Shown here in pieces: positions 38,805-47,420 of a DNA stretch of 64,000 nt. The first letter of the stretch is position 1. Each line of letters begins with the position of its first letter. The position numbers and the translations under genes are program-made. The DNA is from Elusimicrobiales bacterium (GTDB lineage: Bacteria; Elusimicrobiota; Elusimicrobia; Elusimicrobiales; UBA9959). The stretch spans positions 1 to 64,000 of the forward strand of contig JAMPXK010000007.1 in the NCBI GenBank assembly GCA_023701245.1. Direction: 5' to 3'. Under the pieces are notes generated by a model. The model ran no database searches. It was given only the letters and a program-made list of their open reading frames with translations, and was not told where the DNA came from.

Positions 38805-39638
38805 ATGAAAACCATATTTAAAACCTTCACCGTGCAGAGCCTGGCGCTGGCCTTCTTTTCGGCCGCCTGCTTTGCGGCGGACTACAACGGCCTGGCCCTG
38901 GGGCTGGCCGCTGCCGCCAGGGAGAACGGCATCTCCCGCGTGCTGCTGGGCTCTTTCTCGGCGGCCGCCGGCGCCGAAAGCGAAGCCGGCTACGCCCTGG
39001 AGAAGACCGCCGCCGGGCTCGCCCTGCAGCGGGACCTGACGGTCATGGACCAGGAATCCCTGCAGGCCTACACCGGCTCCCGGGAAGGCTGGCTCAAGCA
39101 GCTGCCCTCTAAAATGCGCCCCCAGGGTTTCATAAAAGGCGCCGTCTTCCAGGACGGCGACAGCGTGAGCGTGATGATAAAGCTGGTGGACGCCCGCAGC
39201 GGCCGGGTGCTCCGCGCCGTGGAGCTCAGGTCCGCGGCCCGCTTCAACCCGGCCCCGCAGGCCGAACTGCCCGGCCTGAACTGGGGAGACCTGCCCCCCG
39301 TGCCCGAGGCGCCCAAGGACCTGCGCGACGCCCTTAACGAAGGCGACAGCTGCCAGGCCTCTTACCGGCACATGAACCGCCTTAACGAAGCCGCCGTGGA
39401 CCTGAAAGCCCGCTACTGGGCCCGCAAGATGAAGCAGCCCGGCTTCGCGGCCGGCAGCCTGAGCCGCAACCCCGGCAGCGAGATCCGCGACAGCCAGGTA
39501 AAGCAGAAGTTCTACGAACTGCTGAGCAAGTATTACGGCCAGGAGGAAGTTCCGGCGCTGCCCGAAGCCCGCCAGCGGCAGCTGGAGGACTTCATGGACA
39601 AAGAGAAGTCCGTGATCGACAGATGCGGGATAAATTAA
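38805..39638 (+). CDS. Exported protein, possibly FlgO/CsgG-like N-terminal fold
   Basis: 277 aa with a signal peptide (cleavage after about residue 24, CFAAD). Residues 25-160 read like the nucleotide-free alpha/beta fold of FlgO/CsgG/LpoB proteins: LALGLAAAARENGISRVLLGSF, ALEKTAAGLALQRDLTVMDQESL, then GFIKGAVFQDGDSVSVMIKLVDARSGRVLRAVELRS. The rest is a charged helical tail without a recognised family. GGGGGAG precedes the ATG. It is the direct target of promoter P2 and heads a run with the REC-GGDEF gene. Confidence 0.7.
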   Translation: MKTIFKTFTVQSLALAFFSAACFAADYNGLALGLAAAARENGISRVLLGSFSAAAGAESEAGYALEKTAAGLALQRDLTVMDQESLQAYTGSREGWLKQLPSKMRPQGFIKGAVFQDGDSVSVMIKLVDARSGRVLRAVELRSAARFNPAPQAELPGLNWGDLPPVPEAPKDLRDALNEGDSCQASYRHMNRLNEAAVDLKARYWARKMKQPGFAAGSLSRNPGSEIRDSQVKQKFYELLSKYYGQEEVPALPEARQRQLEDFMDKEKSVIDRCGIN

Positions 39639-39668
39639 GGGTTTGGGGCGAAGGGGCCAGGGGGAGTT

Positions 39669-40607
39669 ATGAACAGGAAACTTTTAATAGCGGATGACGA
39701 CAAGGCGTTCCAGAAGATCATCGCGCGGGCTTTCGAAGGCACGGACTGGGAAGTGACCAGCGCCGATGACGGCGTGACCGCCCTGGAGCGCATAGCGGCC
39801 CAGGCGCCCGACGTTATCCTGCTGGACCTGAACATGCCCCGCCTGGGCGGCCGGGAACTGCTGGCCCGCATCCGCAAGGACGCCCGCCTGGCCCTCATCC
39901 CCGTGATCATAATCAGCGGCGACAACAGCCCCCAGGAGCAGGCGGCCGAGTTCGGCCTGGGCGCCGACGACTTCATCTCCAAACCTTTCAGCACCCTGGA
40001 ACTGACCTCCCGGGTGGAAAGCGCCAGCCGCAGGACGCGCAGGATGCTGGCCGCCAACCCGCTGACCTTCCTGCCGGGCGGCCCGGCCATAGAGGAGGAG
40101 GTTTCCCACCGCATCAAGACCGGCCTGCCCCTGGGCTTCTTCTATATCGATATCGACAACTTCAAGGCCTACAACGACAATTACGGCTACCTCAACGGCG
40201 ACAACGCCATCAAGCAGGCCGCCGCCCTGTTCACAGAGATCCAGAACGAGTTCGCCTCGGAGAACGTGTTCGTGGGACACGTAGGCGGCGACGACTTCGT
40301 GATGATGTCCGACCCCGGGCGGGCCGAGGAGATCGCCAAACTTATAGCGACCAGGTTCGACGCCCTGGCCCCCAGGCTCTACAACAAAGAGGACCGGGAG
40401 CGCGGCTACACCTCCTCCAAGGACCGCATGGGCAATGTCCGCCAGTTCCCGCTGATGTCGCTCACCATAGCCGTGGCCACCAACGAAAAACGCAGCCTGG
40501 ACCATTACGCCAAGATAGTGGACATAGCTTCGGAGATCAAGAAATACCTGAAAGGCCTGAAGAACCGCACCGGCAGCGTCTACCTTAAAGACCGCAGGCT
40601 GGACTAA
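39669..40607 (+). CDS. Response regulator with GGDEF-type domain
   Basis: 312 aa: receiver (DDD 9-11, D53 in ILLDLNMPRLGG, K105 in ISKPFST) followed by a GGDEF-fold domain (about 125-310). The active-site loop is GGDDF at 206-210 and the usual DxLTGLPN start is NPLTFLPGGPAIEEE. The metal/GTP part YIDIDNFKAYNDNYGYLNGD is well kept. GGDDF may still be active or may bind GTP only, so cyclic dinucleotide synthesis is unproven. It lies 30 bp after the P2 secreted-protein gene with a similar GGGGGAG ribosome site. Confidence 0.87.
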   Translation: MNRKLLIADDDKAFQKIIARAFEGTDWEVTSADDGVTALERIAAQAPDVILLDLNMPRLGGRELLARIRKDARLALIPVIIISGDNSPQEQAAEFGLGADDFISKPFSTLELTSRVESASRRTRRMLAANPLTFLPGGPAIEEEVSHRIKTGLPLGFFYIDIDNFKAYNDNYGYLNGDNAIKQAAALFTEIQNEFASENVFVGHVGGDDFVMMSDPGRAEEIAKLIATRFDALAPRLYNKEDRERGYTSSKDRMGNVRQFPLMSLTIAVATNEKRSLDHYAKIVDIASEIKKYLKGLKNRTGSVYLKDRRLD

Positions 40608-40619
40608 GCCGCCGGTTTT

Positions 40620-40634
40620 TATAATATAATCTAG
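40620..40634 (+). promoter_or_regulatory. Candidate -10 region of the double-receiver gene
   Basis: TATAATATAATCTAG ends 9 bp before the ATG at 40644, giving overlapping TATAAT hexamers. It is nearly identical to the sequence before the TonB receptor gene. No ribosome site is visible between it and the ATG. Confidence 0.45.
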
Positions 40635-40643
40635 GCACAAGTT

Positions 40644-41441
40644 ATGGCCAAGATACTTATTATAGACGACGACGGGATAGTGCGCGACGCGCTGACGGTA
40701 TTCTTCACGCGCGCCGGGCACCAGGTCTTTTCCGCGGCCGACGGCGGCAACGGCGTGCTGCTGTTCAAGAACGTCGGTCCGGACCTGGTGGTGCTGGACC
40801 GCGACATGCCGGTCAAGACCGGTTCCGTGGTCTTTAAAGAGATCCGGGAAATCTCTAAAGGCACTCCGGTGATAATCCTGACCGGCTACGACGCCCCTGA
40901 AGACGCCGAAGCCTACCTGCGCGACGGAGCCGCGTCCTTTCTCTCCAAGGGCGACGGGCTTTCCGTAGTGCTGGACGCGGTGGACAAACTGCTGGGCCGC
41001 CAGCGCCCGCGCCAGGAAACGGCCGCCTCCGCCCGGCAGCCGGTAAAACCCGCCCAGGCGGGATCGAGAGGCCTGCTGCTGGCCGCCGACGACGACCCCG
41101 CCATCCTCAACATTCTCAAGCGCTTTCTCACTTCGCTCGGGTTCGAAGTGATAACGGCCGAGGACGGGACCCGCACCGTGGCCCTGGCCCGCGAACGCCG
41201 GCCCGATATCATACTGCTGGACATCCTCATGCCCGGCAAGGACGGCATAGAGGTGCTCAAGGACCTGCGGCCGGAGATGCCCGGCACCGGCTTTATCATG
41301 ATAACCGGCAACGAGGACGAGGACGTGGCCAAGGCCTGCCTGAACCTGGGCGCTTTCGATTACATCGAGAAGCCGGTGAACCTGGACCTGCTGGGCAATA
41401 TCCTGAAAGCCCGCATGCTGATACAGCGCTCCCAGGGCTGA
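40644..41441 (+). CDS. Tandem double-receiver response regulator
   Basis: 265 aa with two receiver domains and no output domain. REC1 is about 1-120 (D52 in LVVLDRDMPVKTG, K102 in SFLSKGDG) and REC2 about 143-262 (D193 in IILLDILMPGKDG, K243 in YIEKPVN), joined by a Pro/Ala/Gln-rich linker. Both acidic pockets are intact. It could be a phosphate relay or sink for the nearby kinases. It ends the signalling island and is followed by a strong bidirectional terminator. Confidence 0.9.
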   Translation: MAKILIIDDDGIVRDALTVFFTRAGHQVFSAADGGNGVLLFKNVGPDLVVLDRDMPVKTGSVVFKEIREISKGTPVIILTGYDAPEDAEAYLRDGAASFLSKGDGLSVVLDAVDKLLGRQRPRQETAASARQPVKPAQAGSRGLLLAADDDPAILNILKRFLTSLGFEVITAEDGTRTVALARERRPDIILLDILMPGKDGIEVLKDLRPEMPGTGFIMITGNEDEDVAKACLNLGAFDYIEKPVNLDLLGNILKARMLIQRSQG

Positions 41442-41458
41442 CGCCCCGCCGGCAAATA

Positions 41459-41488
41459 AAAAGCCCGCCTCCAGGCGGGCTTTTTTTG
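41459..41488. terminator. Bidirectional intrinsic terminator
   Basis: AAAAGCCCGCCT, loop CC, AGGCGGGCTTTTTTT. It separates the plus-strand signalling genes from the minus-strand block. Confidence 0.9.
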
Positions 41489-41505
41489 CGCCTCTCCCGG
41501 GCGGG

Positions 41506-42393
41506 TCAGGCCCGCTCCCCCCGCTTCGCGGCCAGGGCGGCCAGTTCAGCCGTTTCTTTTTTTGACAGGTTAAGCCCGGCCAGGAATTCCGCCCCGGCGG
41601 GGCCCATCAGCGCGGCCACGCCGGCCAGGCGCGGGCGGCCGGGCGGCAGGGCCAGGAGCGCGGGCCCGAAAGCGAAAGCCGGGTGCAGGAACGCCAGCGC
41701 CCCCAGGTCCTTGAGCAGCCCCAGCGCCGGCAGCGGGTCGGCCTCTGAAAGTATTTTCACCAGTTCGTTGCGCAGGCGCTCCCGGCTTAAAAGGCCCGGC
41801 AGGCCGTCTTTGACCGCCGCCAGCGCCAGCTCCAGCGTGCCGCCTTCCAGCCGCCAGCCGAAGCGCCCCGCGAAACGGGCCGCCCGGTAAACGCGGGTGG
41901 GATCGTCCTGGAAACTTTTAGCGTGCAGGACGCGCAGCGCGCCGGCCGCCAGGTCTTCCAGGCCTTTATAAGGGTCCAGCAGCGAAAATTTTTCCGGGCC
42001 GTTAAGGCGCACGGCCATGGCGTTGCAGGCGAAGTCGCGGCGCCCCAGGTCTTCGGCCGCGGACAGCGCCTGGGAAACTTCCGGCAGCGCGGCCGGCCGG
42101 GGATAGGTCTCCTTGCGGAACCTGGCGAAGTCCAGGCGGCGGCCGGTCCCGTCGAAGAACCGCACGGTGAGGAAGGGCGAGAATTTTTTATGCGTGCCGC
42201 CGTACTCCCGCTCCAGGCCGGCCACCAGCGGAGCGGGGTCCCCGCTCACCAGGAAATCTATGTCCGCGCTGGCGCGGCCCAGCGCCCAGTCCCGCGCGCA
42301 GCCGCCCACGGCGTAAAGCTCCAGCCCGGCCGCGTCGGCCAGGGCGGCCGCCTGTTCCAGCAGGGGCAGGTCGTTGAGCGGGCGCAGCAGCAT
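41506..42393 (-). CDS. tRNA nucleotidyltransferase / poly(A) polymerase family protein
   Basis: 295-aa class II nucleotidyltransferase. Active-site motif GGCARDWALGR (30-40) with the metal pair DID (44-46), the RRDFACNAMA segment, and the neck region DPTRVYRAARFAGRFGW are all present. Shorter than typical CCA-adding enzymes (about 400 aa), it lacks a long C-terminal body or HD domain. CCA-adding, A-adding or poly(A) roles cannot be separated by eye. tRNA-Arg here encodes its own CCA. Its start shares one base with the CpXC gene stop. Confidence 0.82.
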   Translation of the reverse strand: MLLRPLNDLPLLEQAAALADAAGLELYAVGGCARDWALGRASADIDFLVSGDPAPLVAGLEREYGGTHKKFSPFLTVRFFDGTGRRLDFARFRKETYPRPAALPEVSQALSAAEDLGRRDFACNAMAVRLNGPEKFSLLDPYKGLEDLAAGALRVLHAKSFQDDPTRVYRAARFAGRFGWRLEGGTLELALAAVKDGLPGLLSRERLRNELVKILSEADPLPALGLLKDLGALAFLHPAFAFGPALLALPPGRPRLAGVAALMGPAGAEFLAGLNLSKKETAELAALAAKRGERA

Positions 42394-43037
42394 CAGATCT
42401 TTACGAAGGGGAGGGTGTCTTCCTTGCCGGCCTTAAGGACGTCCACCAGCTTCTTCAGCCGGGGCAAAGCGTCGTTCCTGGCGTACAAGGCCTCGGCGGC
42501 CTTCAGGGCCGCGGCGCGGCCGAACAGGCCGGTCGGCATAGGGAGAGTGAAAGGGATGTCCAGCTCGCGGGCGGCTACCGGGTTCACGGGCAGCAGCTTC
42601 AGGCCTTCCTCGCGCGCCATGAACTCCATCACTTCGGTCTCTTCTTCGCGGTCCCGGTCGTTCTCCAGCCTGGCCGTCAGTTGGCCGAGGCCGAAAAGAT
42701 AGAGCGGCGCCGCCGTCAGGCCCTGCCCGGAGAAGAGGGAGGCCTTCAGGGGCTCGTAATCGGCGTTCATGCGCGCCACCCACTTTTCTTTTTCCTTCTC
42801 GTAGGCCTCGGGCATGACGAAAGCCAGCAGGTCCCGCTGCGGGTCGATGTAGAGGAAAGGCTCTTCGTGCTGCAGCATCTCCTCGCACTGGGGACAGACC
42901 AGCAGGTCGAACTCTCCGCTGAGGATAAGTTCCTTCACGTCGTGGTCGCGGTCCCCGCGGACCACGGTCCAGAAGTCCGCGTCGAAACTTTCCCCGCAGT
43001 GCGGGCACTCTACCCTGAAGACGCCTTTCGTGGCCAT
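42393..43037 (-). CDS. CpXC-domain zinc protein
   Basis: 214 aa. The N-terminal 60-70 residues form a CpXC domain: CPHCGESFDADFWTVV at 11-26 and LLVCPQCEEMLQHEEPFLYIDPQRDL, two CPxC knuckles likely holding zinc. The C-terminal part is alpha-helical and not recognised. Members are usually uncharacterised. It is coupled to the downstream nucleotidyltransferase (1-bp overlap) and 1 bp from the PLP enzyme gene, so the three form an operon. Confidence 0.82.
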   Translation of the reverse strand: MATKGVFRVECPHCGESFDADFWTVVRGDRDHDVKELILSGEFDLLVCPQCEEMLQHEEPFLYIDPQRDLLAFVMPEAYEKEKEKWVARMNADYEPLKASLFSGQGLTAAPLYLFGLGQLTARLENDRDREEETEVMEFMAREEGLKLLPVNPVAARELDIPFTLPMPTGLFGRAAALKAAEALYARNDALPRLKKLVDVLKAGKEDTLPFVKI

Positions 43038-43038
43038 G

Positions 43039-44487
43039 TTACAGGCCCACTTCCCGGTTGAAGGCCTCTATCAGGCGGTCATACTCTTCCGCCATGGCGA
43101 AGGACTCGTCCCAGAAGGCCGGGTCCCAGAGGCGGCGCAGGTCTTCGGAGGTGCGGCCCTGCTGCTCCACCCAGGTGAAGTACTTGAGGTTGTGCACGGC
43201 TTTGCGGTCGGTGTAGGTGAGCTCCTTGAGGTAGTTCACGCTCTCGCCCAGCAGGCGGCGCTCCAAGTCCACCAGCGCGTTCTCGCGGGTGTACTTGCCC
43301 ATTTCCTTTTCCATTTCCTTGAGGCGGGAACCGTAGAGGTCCATGGAATCGGTGAACACGGTGACGATGACGTCGTCTTTGCCCATTTCGTAGTACTTGG
43401 CGGTCTTGATGGCGCTGAGCAGGTTGGAGATGCCGGAGAAACCGAGCAGGGCGAGCTTCTCGATAACGTCCTTCTTCACGCCGTACTCGGCCAGCACTTT
43501 TTTACCCTCGGGCTCGTTGAAGAGGCGGGCTATGCGCACGCAGGCCTCGTCGTCGATGGCGGTGACCACGTCGGTGTTGCGCACGTTATGCACCCACGGG
43601 ATGTGCTTGTCGCCTATGCCCTCTATGCGGTGCTCGCCGAAGCCGTTATTGAGGATGGTGGGGCACTGCAGGGCCTCGGAGGCGGTGATCTTCATGCCGG
43701 GGAACTTCTTCTTGAGGTAGTCGCCCGCGCCTATGGTGCCGGCCGACCCAGTGGCGGAAGTGAAGGCCGCCAGGCGGCTCTTCGGGCCCTTTATGGCATT
43801 GAAGGCCTCTTCCAGCGCGCTTCCGGTCACGTGGTAATGCCAGGTGGGGTTGCCCATCTCCTCGAACTGGTTGAAGATCACGCAGTCCTTGCGGGTCTTC
43901 TTGATCTCCCAGCACTTGTCGTAAATTTCCTTGACGTTGCTTTCGGTGCCGGGGGTGGCTATCACCTCGGAGCCGATCTCCTTGAGCCAGTCGAAGCGCT
44001 CTTTGCTCATCCCCTCGGGCAGGATGGCCACGGGCGTGGTGCCCAGCAGCTTTGAATCGAAGGCGCCGCCGCGGCAGTAGTTGCCGGTGGAAGGCCATAC
44101 GGCTTTCTGCGCCTCGGCGTCGAACTCGCCCGTGACCATGCGGGGGGCCAGGCAGCCGTAAGCCGCGCCGACCTTGTGCGCGCCGGTGGGGAAGTACTTG
44201 CCCACGATGCCTATCACGCGGGCGTCGAGGCCGGTGATCTCGCGGGGGATCTCCAGCATGTTGACGGGGCCGAAGCCGCCGGTCTTGGGGTCGTTATGCC
44301 AGTTGATGCGGAAGAGGTTGATGGGATTGACGTCCCAGAGGCCGACGGGTTTAAGGGCCTTCTTGATTTTGTCCGGGATGAGGTTGGGGTCCTTCATCTG
44401 CGCGAAAGTGGGCATCACTATCTTGCGCTTGCGGCAGAGCGCGGCGTTCCTTTTAACGATGACGGGATTGACTTTGAGTTTAGCCAT
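43039..44487 (-). CDS. PLP-dependent fold-type II enzyme (threonine/cysteine synthase superfamily)
   Basis: 482 aa. The PLP lysine is likely K105 in FPTGAHKVGAAYG, with SATGSAGTIGAGDYLKK and the substrate loop PSTGNYCRGG visible; the overall layout is fold-type II (TrpB/cysteine synthase). It belongs to a large, mostly uncharacterised group annotated as PLP-dependent beta subunits, longer than cysteine synthase by about 150 residues. The reaction cannot be assigned; beta-replacement or diaminopropionate/cysteate-type chemistry is possible. A purine-rich GGAGGCTCCC precedes the ATG. Confidence 0.8.
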   Translation of the reverse strand: MAKLKVNPVIVKRNAALCRKRKIVMPTFAQMKDPNLIPDKIKKALKPVGLWDVNPINLFRINWHNDPKTGGFGPVNMLEIPREITGLDARVIGIVGKYFPTGAHKVGAAYGCLAPRMVTGEFDAEAQKAVWPSTGNYCRGGAFDSKLLGTTPVAILPEGMSKERFDWLKEIGSEVIATPGTESNVKEIYDKCWEIKKTRKDCVIFNQFEEMGNPTWHYHVTGSALEEAFNAIKGPKSRLAAFTSATGSAGTIGAGDYLKKKFPGMKITASEALQCPTILNNGFGEHRIEGIGDKHIPWVHNVRNTDVVTAIDDEACVRIARLFNEPEGKKVLAEYGVKKDVIEKLALLGFSGISNLLSAIKTAKYYEMGKDDVIVTVFTDSMDLYGSRLKEMEKEMGKYTRENALVDLERRLLGESVNYLKELTYTDRKAVHNLKYFTWVEQQGRTSEDLRRLWDPAFWDESFAMAEEYDRLIEAFNREVGL

Positions 44488-44528
44488 GGGAGCCTCCGGT
44501 GTATATCTTCGCGAAAATCTTTTTTAAA

Positions 44529-46058
44529 TTATACCAATATACCGGGCTTTTGGCCTCGGCCGGGCAGCCAGAGCGGGAACAGGTACGCCTCGTCCCTGCG
44601 GCAGCCCTTGGCGCGCCCGAAGGTCCGCTCCAGCGCGGCCAGCAGTTTTTTCGGCTCCCCGGCAAGGCTTTCCAGCCCGCGGTAAAGCCGTTCGGTCGGG
44701 GCGGCGCCGCGGCAGGCCCCGGCGAGCAGCGCCAGGTCACGGCGCGCCAGCGCGTAGTCGCGCTTTTCCAGGGCGGAGAGCACCAGGTTCAGCGCCGCCC
44801 AGAGCGCGTGCCGGTACGGGAACGCCCCTTTCAGCGCCTTCAGCAGGTCCGCCCTGGCGCGGCCATGGTTCTTTTTCAGGCGCCAGACTTCGCCGCGCAC
44901 CACCAGCGCTTCGCCGTCCCTGGGGTTGGCCTTAACCGCGCGGTCGGCCGCCGCCAGGGCGCGGTCCAGGCGGCCGGTCTTCATAAGCGCTATGGCCAGC
45001 CAGGTATCGGCATAGTAAGCTTTTTTAGCCGCCGCCGCCGCCAGGTCGGCGAGGGCGCCGGCGTAGTCTCCGGTAAAAAGTTTAAGTTCGCCGCGCCACG
45101 CCCTCAGCGGCCCCTCCTGGTCCGGGCAAGCTTTCAGTCCCTTGGCCAGCCATCCGAAGGCGGCCCGCCGGCGGCCCAGGCAGAGTTCGGCCTCGGCCAG
45201 CCGCCCGAAAGCGTCTCCCTCCGGCGGCGGCGAGGCCAGCGCCCTGGCGAAAGCCGCCCGCGCGCCGCGGTGGTCGGGCGGCAGGGAAAAAAGCCGCTTG
45301 CGCCCTATCTCCTTGAACATCCAGCCGTAGCGGCGCAGGTTGGCCGGGCGCACCCGGCGCCATTCGCCCAGCGCCTTTTTACGCGCCCGCTCCCAGGCCG
45401 GGGCAGGCCCGGAAACCGGCACGCTGGCCAGGTAGGTCAGGTAGTAACGCTTCCAGACATCCAGCCCCGCCGGCAGCCTTGCCGCGCAAAGCGCGCGGAT
45501 GCGTCCGGCGCAGACCGCGGCCGGGTAAAGCACGCTCTGGAAGGTGACCGGGGCCGCCAGGACGGAAATTATTTCGTTGCCGGCGGGCGCGCGCAGGTTC
45601 AGCAGGTTTTCGGCCAGCAGGAAAGCCGCCGCGTACTCGCCCGCCGCGAAGCGGGCTTTGAACAGGGCGAGCAAACCCGGCACCTCGCAGGACAGGTTGA
45701 AGCGCTTGACGTCCCCGGCGAGGATGGCGGCGGCATTGGGCGCCCACTGCGGCCCGAGGCCCCGCGCGGCCAGGCGCGCGGCGGCCGGCCGGCCGGCAAC
45801 CAGGTAAAGCTGCGCCAGAACGATCTGCGCCCGCGGGTCCGCCGGCTTAAGGCTGGCGGCCAGCGCCGCGGCGCTCAGCGCGTCCGCAATTCTGCCTTCG
45901 GCCCAGAACGCCTCCGCGCGGACGCGCAGCAGGAAAGACGAGCGGTCTCCGGCGGCCAGGCGCCGCCCGGCCAGCGCCGCGGCTTCGCCAAAGCGCCCTT
46001 CGCGCATCAGGCTCTCCGCGAGTTTTACGGCTTCGCTGTCGGCGCCGGAGGTTTGCAT
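44529..46058 (-). CDS. TPR-repeat protein
   Basis: 509 aa, very rich in Ala, Leu and Arg, made of tetratricopeptide-like helical pairs (AVKLAESLMREGRFGEAAALAGRRLAAG; RIADALSAAALAASLKPADPRAQ; AWRGELKLFTGDYAGALADLAAAAAKK; RLDRALAAADRAVKANPRDGEALVVRGEVW). No signal peptide and no catalytic domain. It is a protein-interaction scaffold by inference. It lies 41 bp upstream of the PLP enzyme gene on the same strand. The high GC of this gene gives long false frames on the other strand. Confidence 0.8.
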   Translation of the reverse strand: MQTSGADSEAVKLAESLMREGRFGEAAALAGRRLAAGDRSSFLLRVRAEAFWAEGRIADALSAAALAASLKPADPRAQIVLAQLYLVAGRPAAARLAARGLGPQWAPNAAAILAGDVKRFNLSCEVPGLLALFKARFAAGEYAAAFLLAENLLNLRAPAGNEIISVLAAPVTFQSVLYPAAVCAGRIRALCAARLPAGLDVWKRYYLTYLASVPVSGPAPAWERARKKALGEWRRVRPANLRRYGWMFKEIGRKRLFSLPPDHRGARAAFARALASPPPEGDAFGRLAEAELCLGRRRAAFGWLAKGLKACPDQEGPLRAWRGELKLFTGDYAGALADLAAAAAKKAYYADTWLAIALMKTGRLDRALAAADRAVKANPRDGEALVVRGEVWRLKKNHGRARADLLKALKGAFPYRHALWAALNLVLSALEKRDYALARRDLALLAGACRGAAPTERLYRGLESLAGEPKKLLAALERTFGRAKGCRRDEAYLFPLWLPGRGQKPGILV

Positions 46059-46084
46059 AGTTAAAATTTAGCAATTCTGGGGGC

Positions 46085-46114
46085 AAAAAAATACCCGCCG
46101 GCAAGGGCGGGTAT
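46085..46114 (-). terminator. Intrinsic terminator of the secreted-protein gene at 46134
   Basis: On the minus strand GATACCCGCC, loop CTTGCC, then GGCGGGTATTTTTTT. The T-run points to minus-strand termination, isolating the TPR gene downstream. Confidence 0.85.
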
Positions 46115-46133
46115 CTTTTCGCGCGGCGGCGGC

Positions 46134-47021
46134 TTACTTCACTTCCACGCTGGGGGTCTTGTCCTTCTTTACGAAGTTGTCCTTGGAAATAACGCCCAGG
46201 CGCTTGAAGCCCCACTTCAGGAAATACTTCTTGGCGCCGCGGTCGCCGCTTACCGGGTCGGCCGGCTCGGGCCGCGTCAGTTCGCTCTCGGCGAAGGTCA
46301 TCGTATACCCTTCGGCGGCGGCGAAGGAGAACTCCTTCTCGCCCTTGAAGGTATCGAAGAACACCGCGTTGTCCTTATAGAGTTCCACCTTTATGGCCAC
46401 GTTCTCTCCGGCGTATTCCTTGGCCCACTTGTCGGTCACCTTGAAGGTGTATTTGCCGTCGGCATAGGAGAAGTCGGCGTAGCTCAGGCCGTCCTCGTCG
46501 GCCTTCATCGGGGTCCTTTCGTGGGAAGTCAGGGTGAACAGCGTGTAGCCGGGCTTGCTCTCGCGCTTGGCGCTGTAGCGGTAAGCGGCGGCGTTAAGGT
46601 AGAGGTCCAGCCAGGGCCCCTGCAGGCACATGTCGAAGCTCTCTTTTTCCCAGGGCAGCAGCGCGCGGTCGGCCATCTTTATCTGGCCGTACTCGTACCA
46701 GGTCATGCCGGGGCGCTCGCTGCAGTGCTGCACGGGCTGGTTGTTGGGGCCCACGGTGGTATAGCACTCGGTCACGTATTCCTGGCTGCGCAGGTAGACC
46801 TTTTGGGTCAGGGCGCCGGAATCCTCGGGGCCGAACGTGAAGCGCACGCAGTCGCGGGTGGTGTGGGTGCGGCCGGGCAGGGCCAGCGGGACCTGCACAT
46901 CGGCCGAAACGGCCTGGCCGACGAAGTCGTTCACGCTCACGCCCTGGTCGAAGTTCACCTGGGCGCTGGCGGCGGCCGCCAGGCCGAAGGCCGCCGTTGC
47001 GGCTAATATTGCTTTTTTCAT
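46134..47021 (-). CDS. Secreted protein of unknown function
   Basis: 295 aa with a signal peptide (MKKAILAATAAFGLAAAASAQ, cleavage about residue 20). The mature part is beta-rich. It contains four Cys in the first half (TRDCVRFTF, VTECYTTVG, QHCSERPG, FDMCLQGPW), probably two disulfides, a PVQHCSERPGMTWYEYGQIK motif, and a C-terminal charged region ending KKDKTPSVEVK. I do not recognise a family. It is monocistronic with its own terminator and probably periplasmic or surface exposed. Confidence 0.7.
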   Translation of the reverse strand: MKKAILAATAAFGLAAAASAQVNFDQGVSVNDFVGQAVSADVQVPLALPGRTHTTRDCVRFTFGPEDSGALTQKVYLRSQEYVTECYTTVGPNNQPVQHCSERPGMTWYEYGQIKMADRALLPWEKESFDMCLQGPWLDLYLNAAAYRYSAKRESKPGYTLFTLTSHERTPMKADEDGLSYADFSYADGKYTFKVTDKWAKEYAGENVAIKVELYKDNAVFFDTFKGEKEFSFAAAEGYTMTFAESELTRPEPADPVSGDRGAKKYFLKWGFKRLGVISKDNFVKKDKTPSVEVK

Positions 47022-47110
47022 TATGCTTTCATTCCTCCGGATCTATATTTCCCCCCCGGAAAACTACCGGGTTATAGCGATATTTTACCTTATTTCCCGC
47101 TGCGGGCGGC

Positions 47111-47383
47111 CTAGGCCACTTTCACGTTCTTTCCTATCCAGACAAAGGCGGAAGGCAGCACCATGCACTGGCAGTGCGAACTGAGTATGGAATTGTGTTC
47201 CGGCATGATGTTCACTATGCCGTTGGTCCAGGACACGTAGCGGATATGCTCCCCTTCCACCCATTCGTAAACGCGGGGGCCCACCCGCGGCATGATGGTC
47301 CACACCACCGCGTTGTCCCAGGGGATCTCCTCCGCGTTGGACGAGTACTTTATCTCCGGTATCTTGGCCGCCATCGAATCCAT
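47111..47383 (-). CDS. Small protein of unknown function
   Basis: 90 aa (MDSMAAKIPEIKYSSNAEEIPWDNAVVWTIMPRVG...GIVNIMPEHNSILSSHCQCMVLPSAFVWIGKNVKVA). AAGGAGAAATTC precedes the first ATG at 47383, which supports that start over the in-frame ATG three codons later. No signal peptide; a CQC pair near residue 70. No family recognised. It stands alone, with structured repeat C just upstream of its promoter region. Confidence 0.7.
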   Translation of the reverse strand: MDSMAAKIPEIKYSSNAEEIPWDNAVVWTIMPRVGPRVYEWVEGEHIRYVSWTNGIVNIMPEHNSILSSHCQCMVLPSAFVWIGKNVKVA

Positions 47384-47420
47384 GAATTTCTCCTTATTTT
47401 ATACCCGTGAAGGGGCCTGA

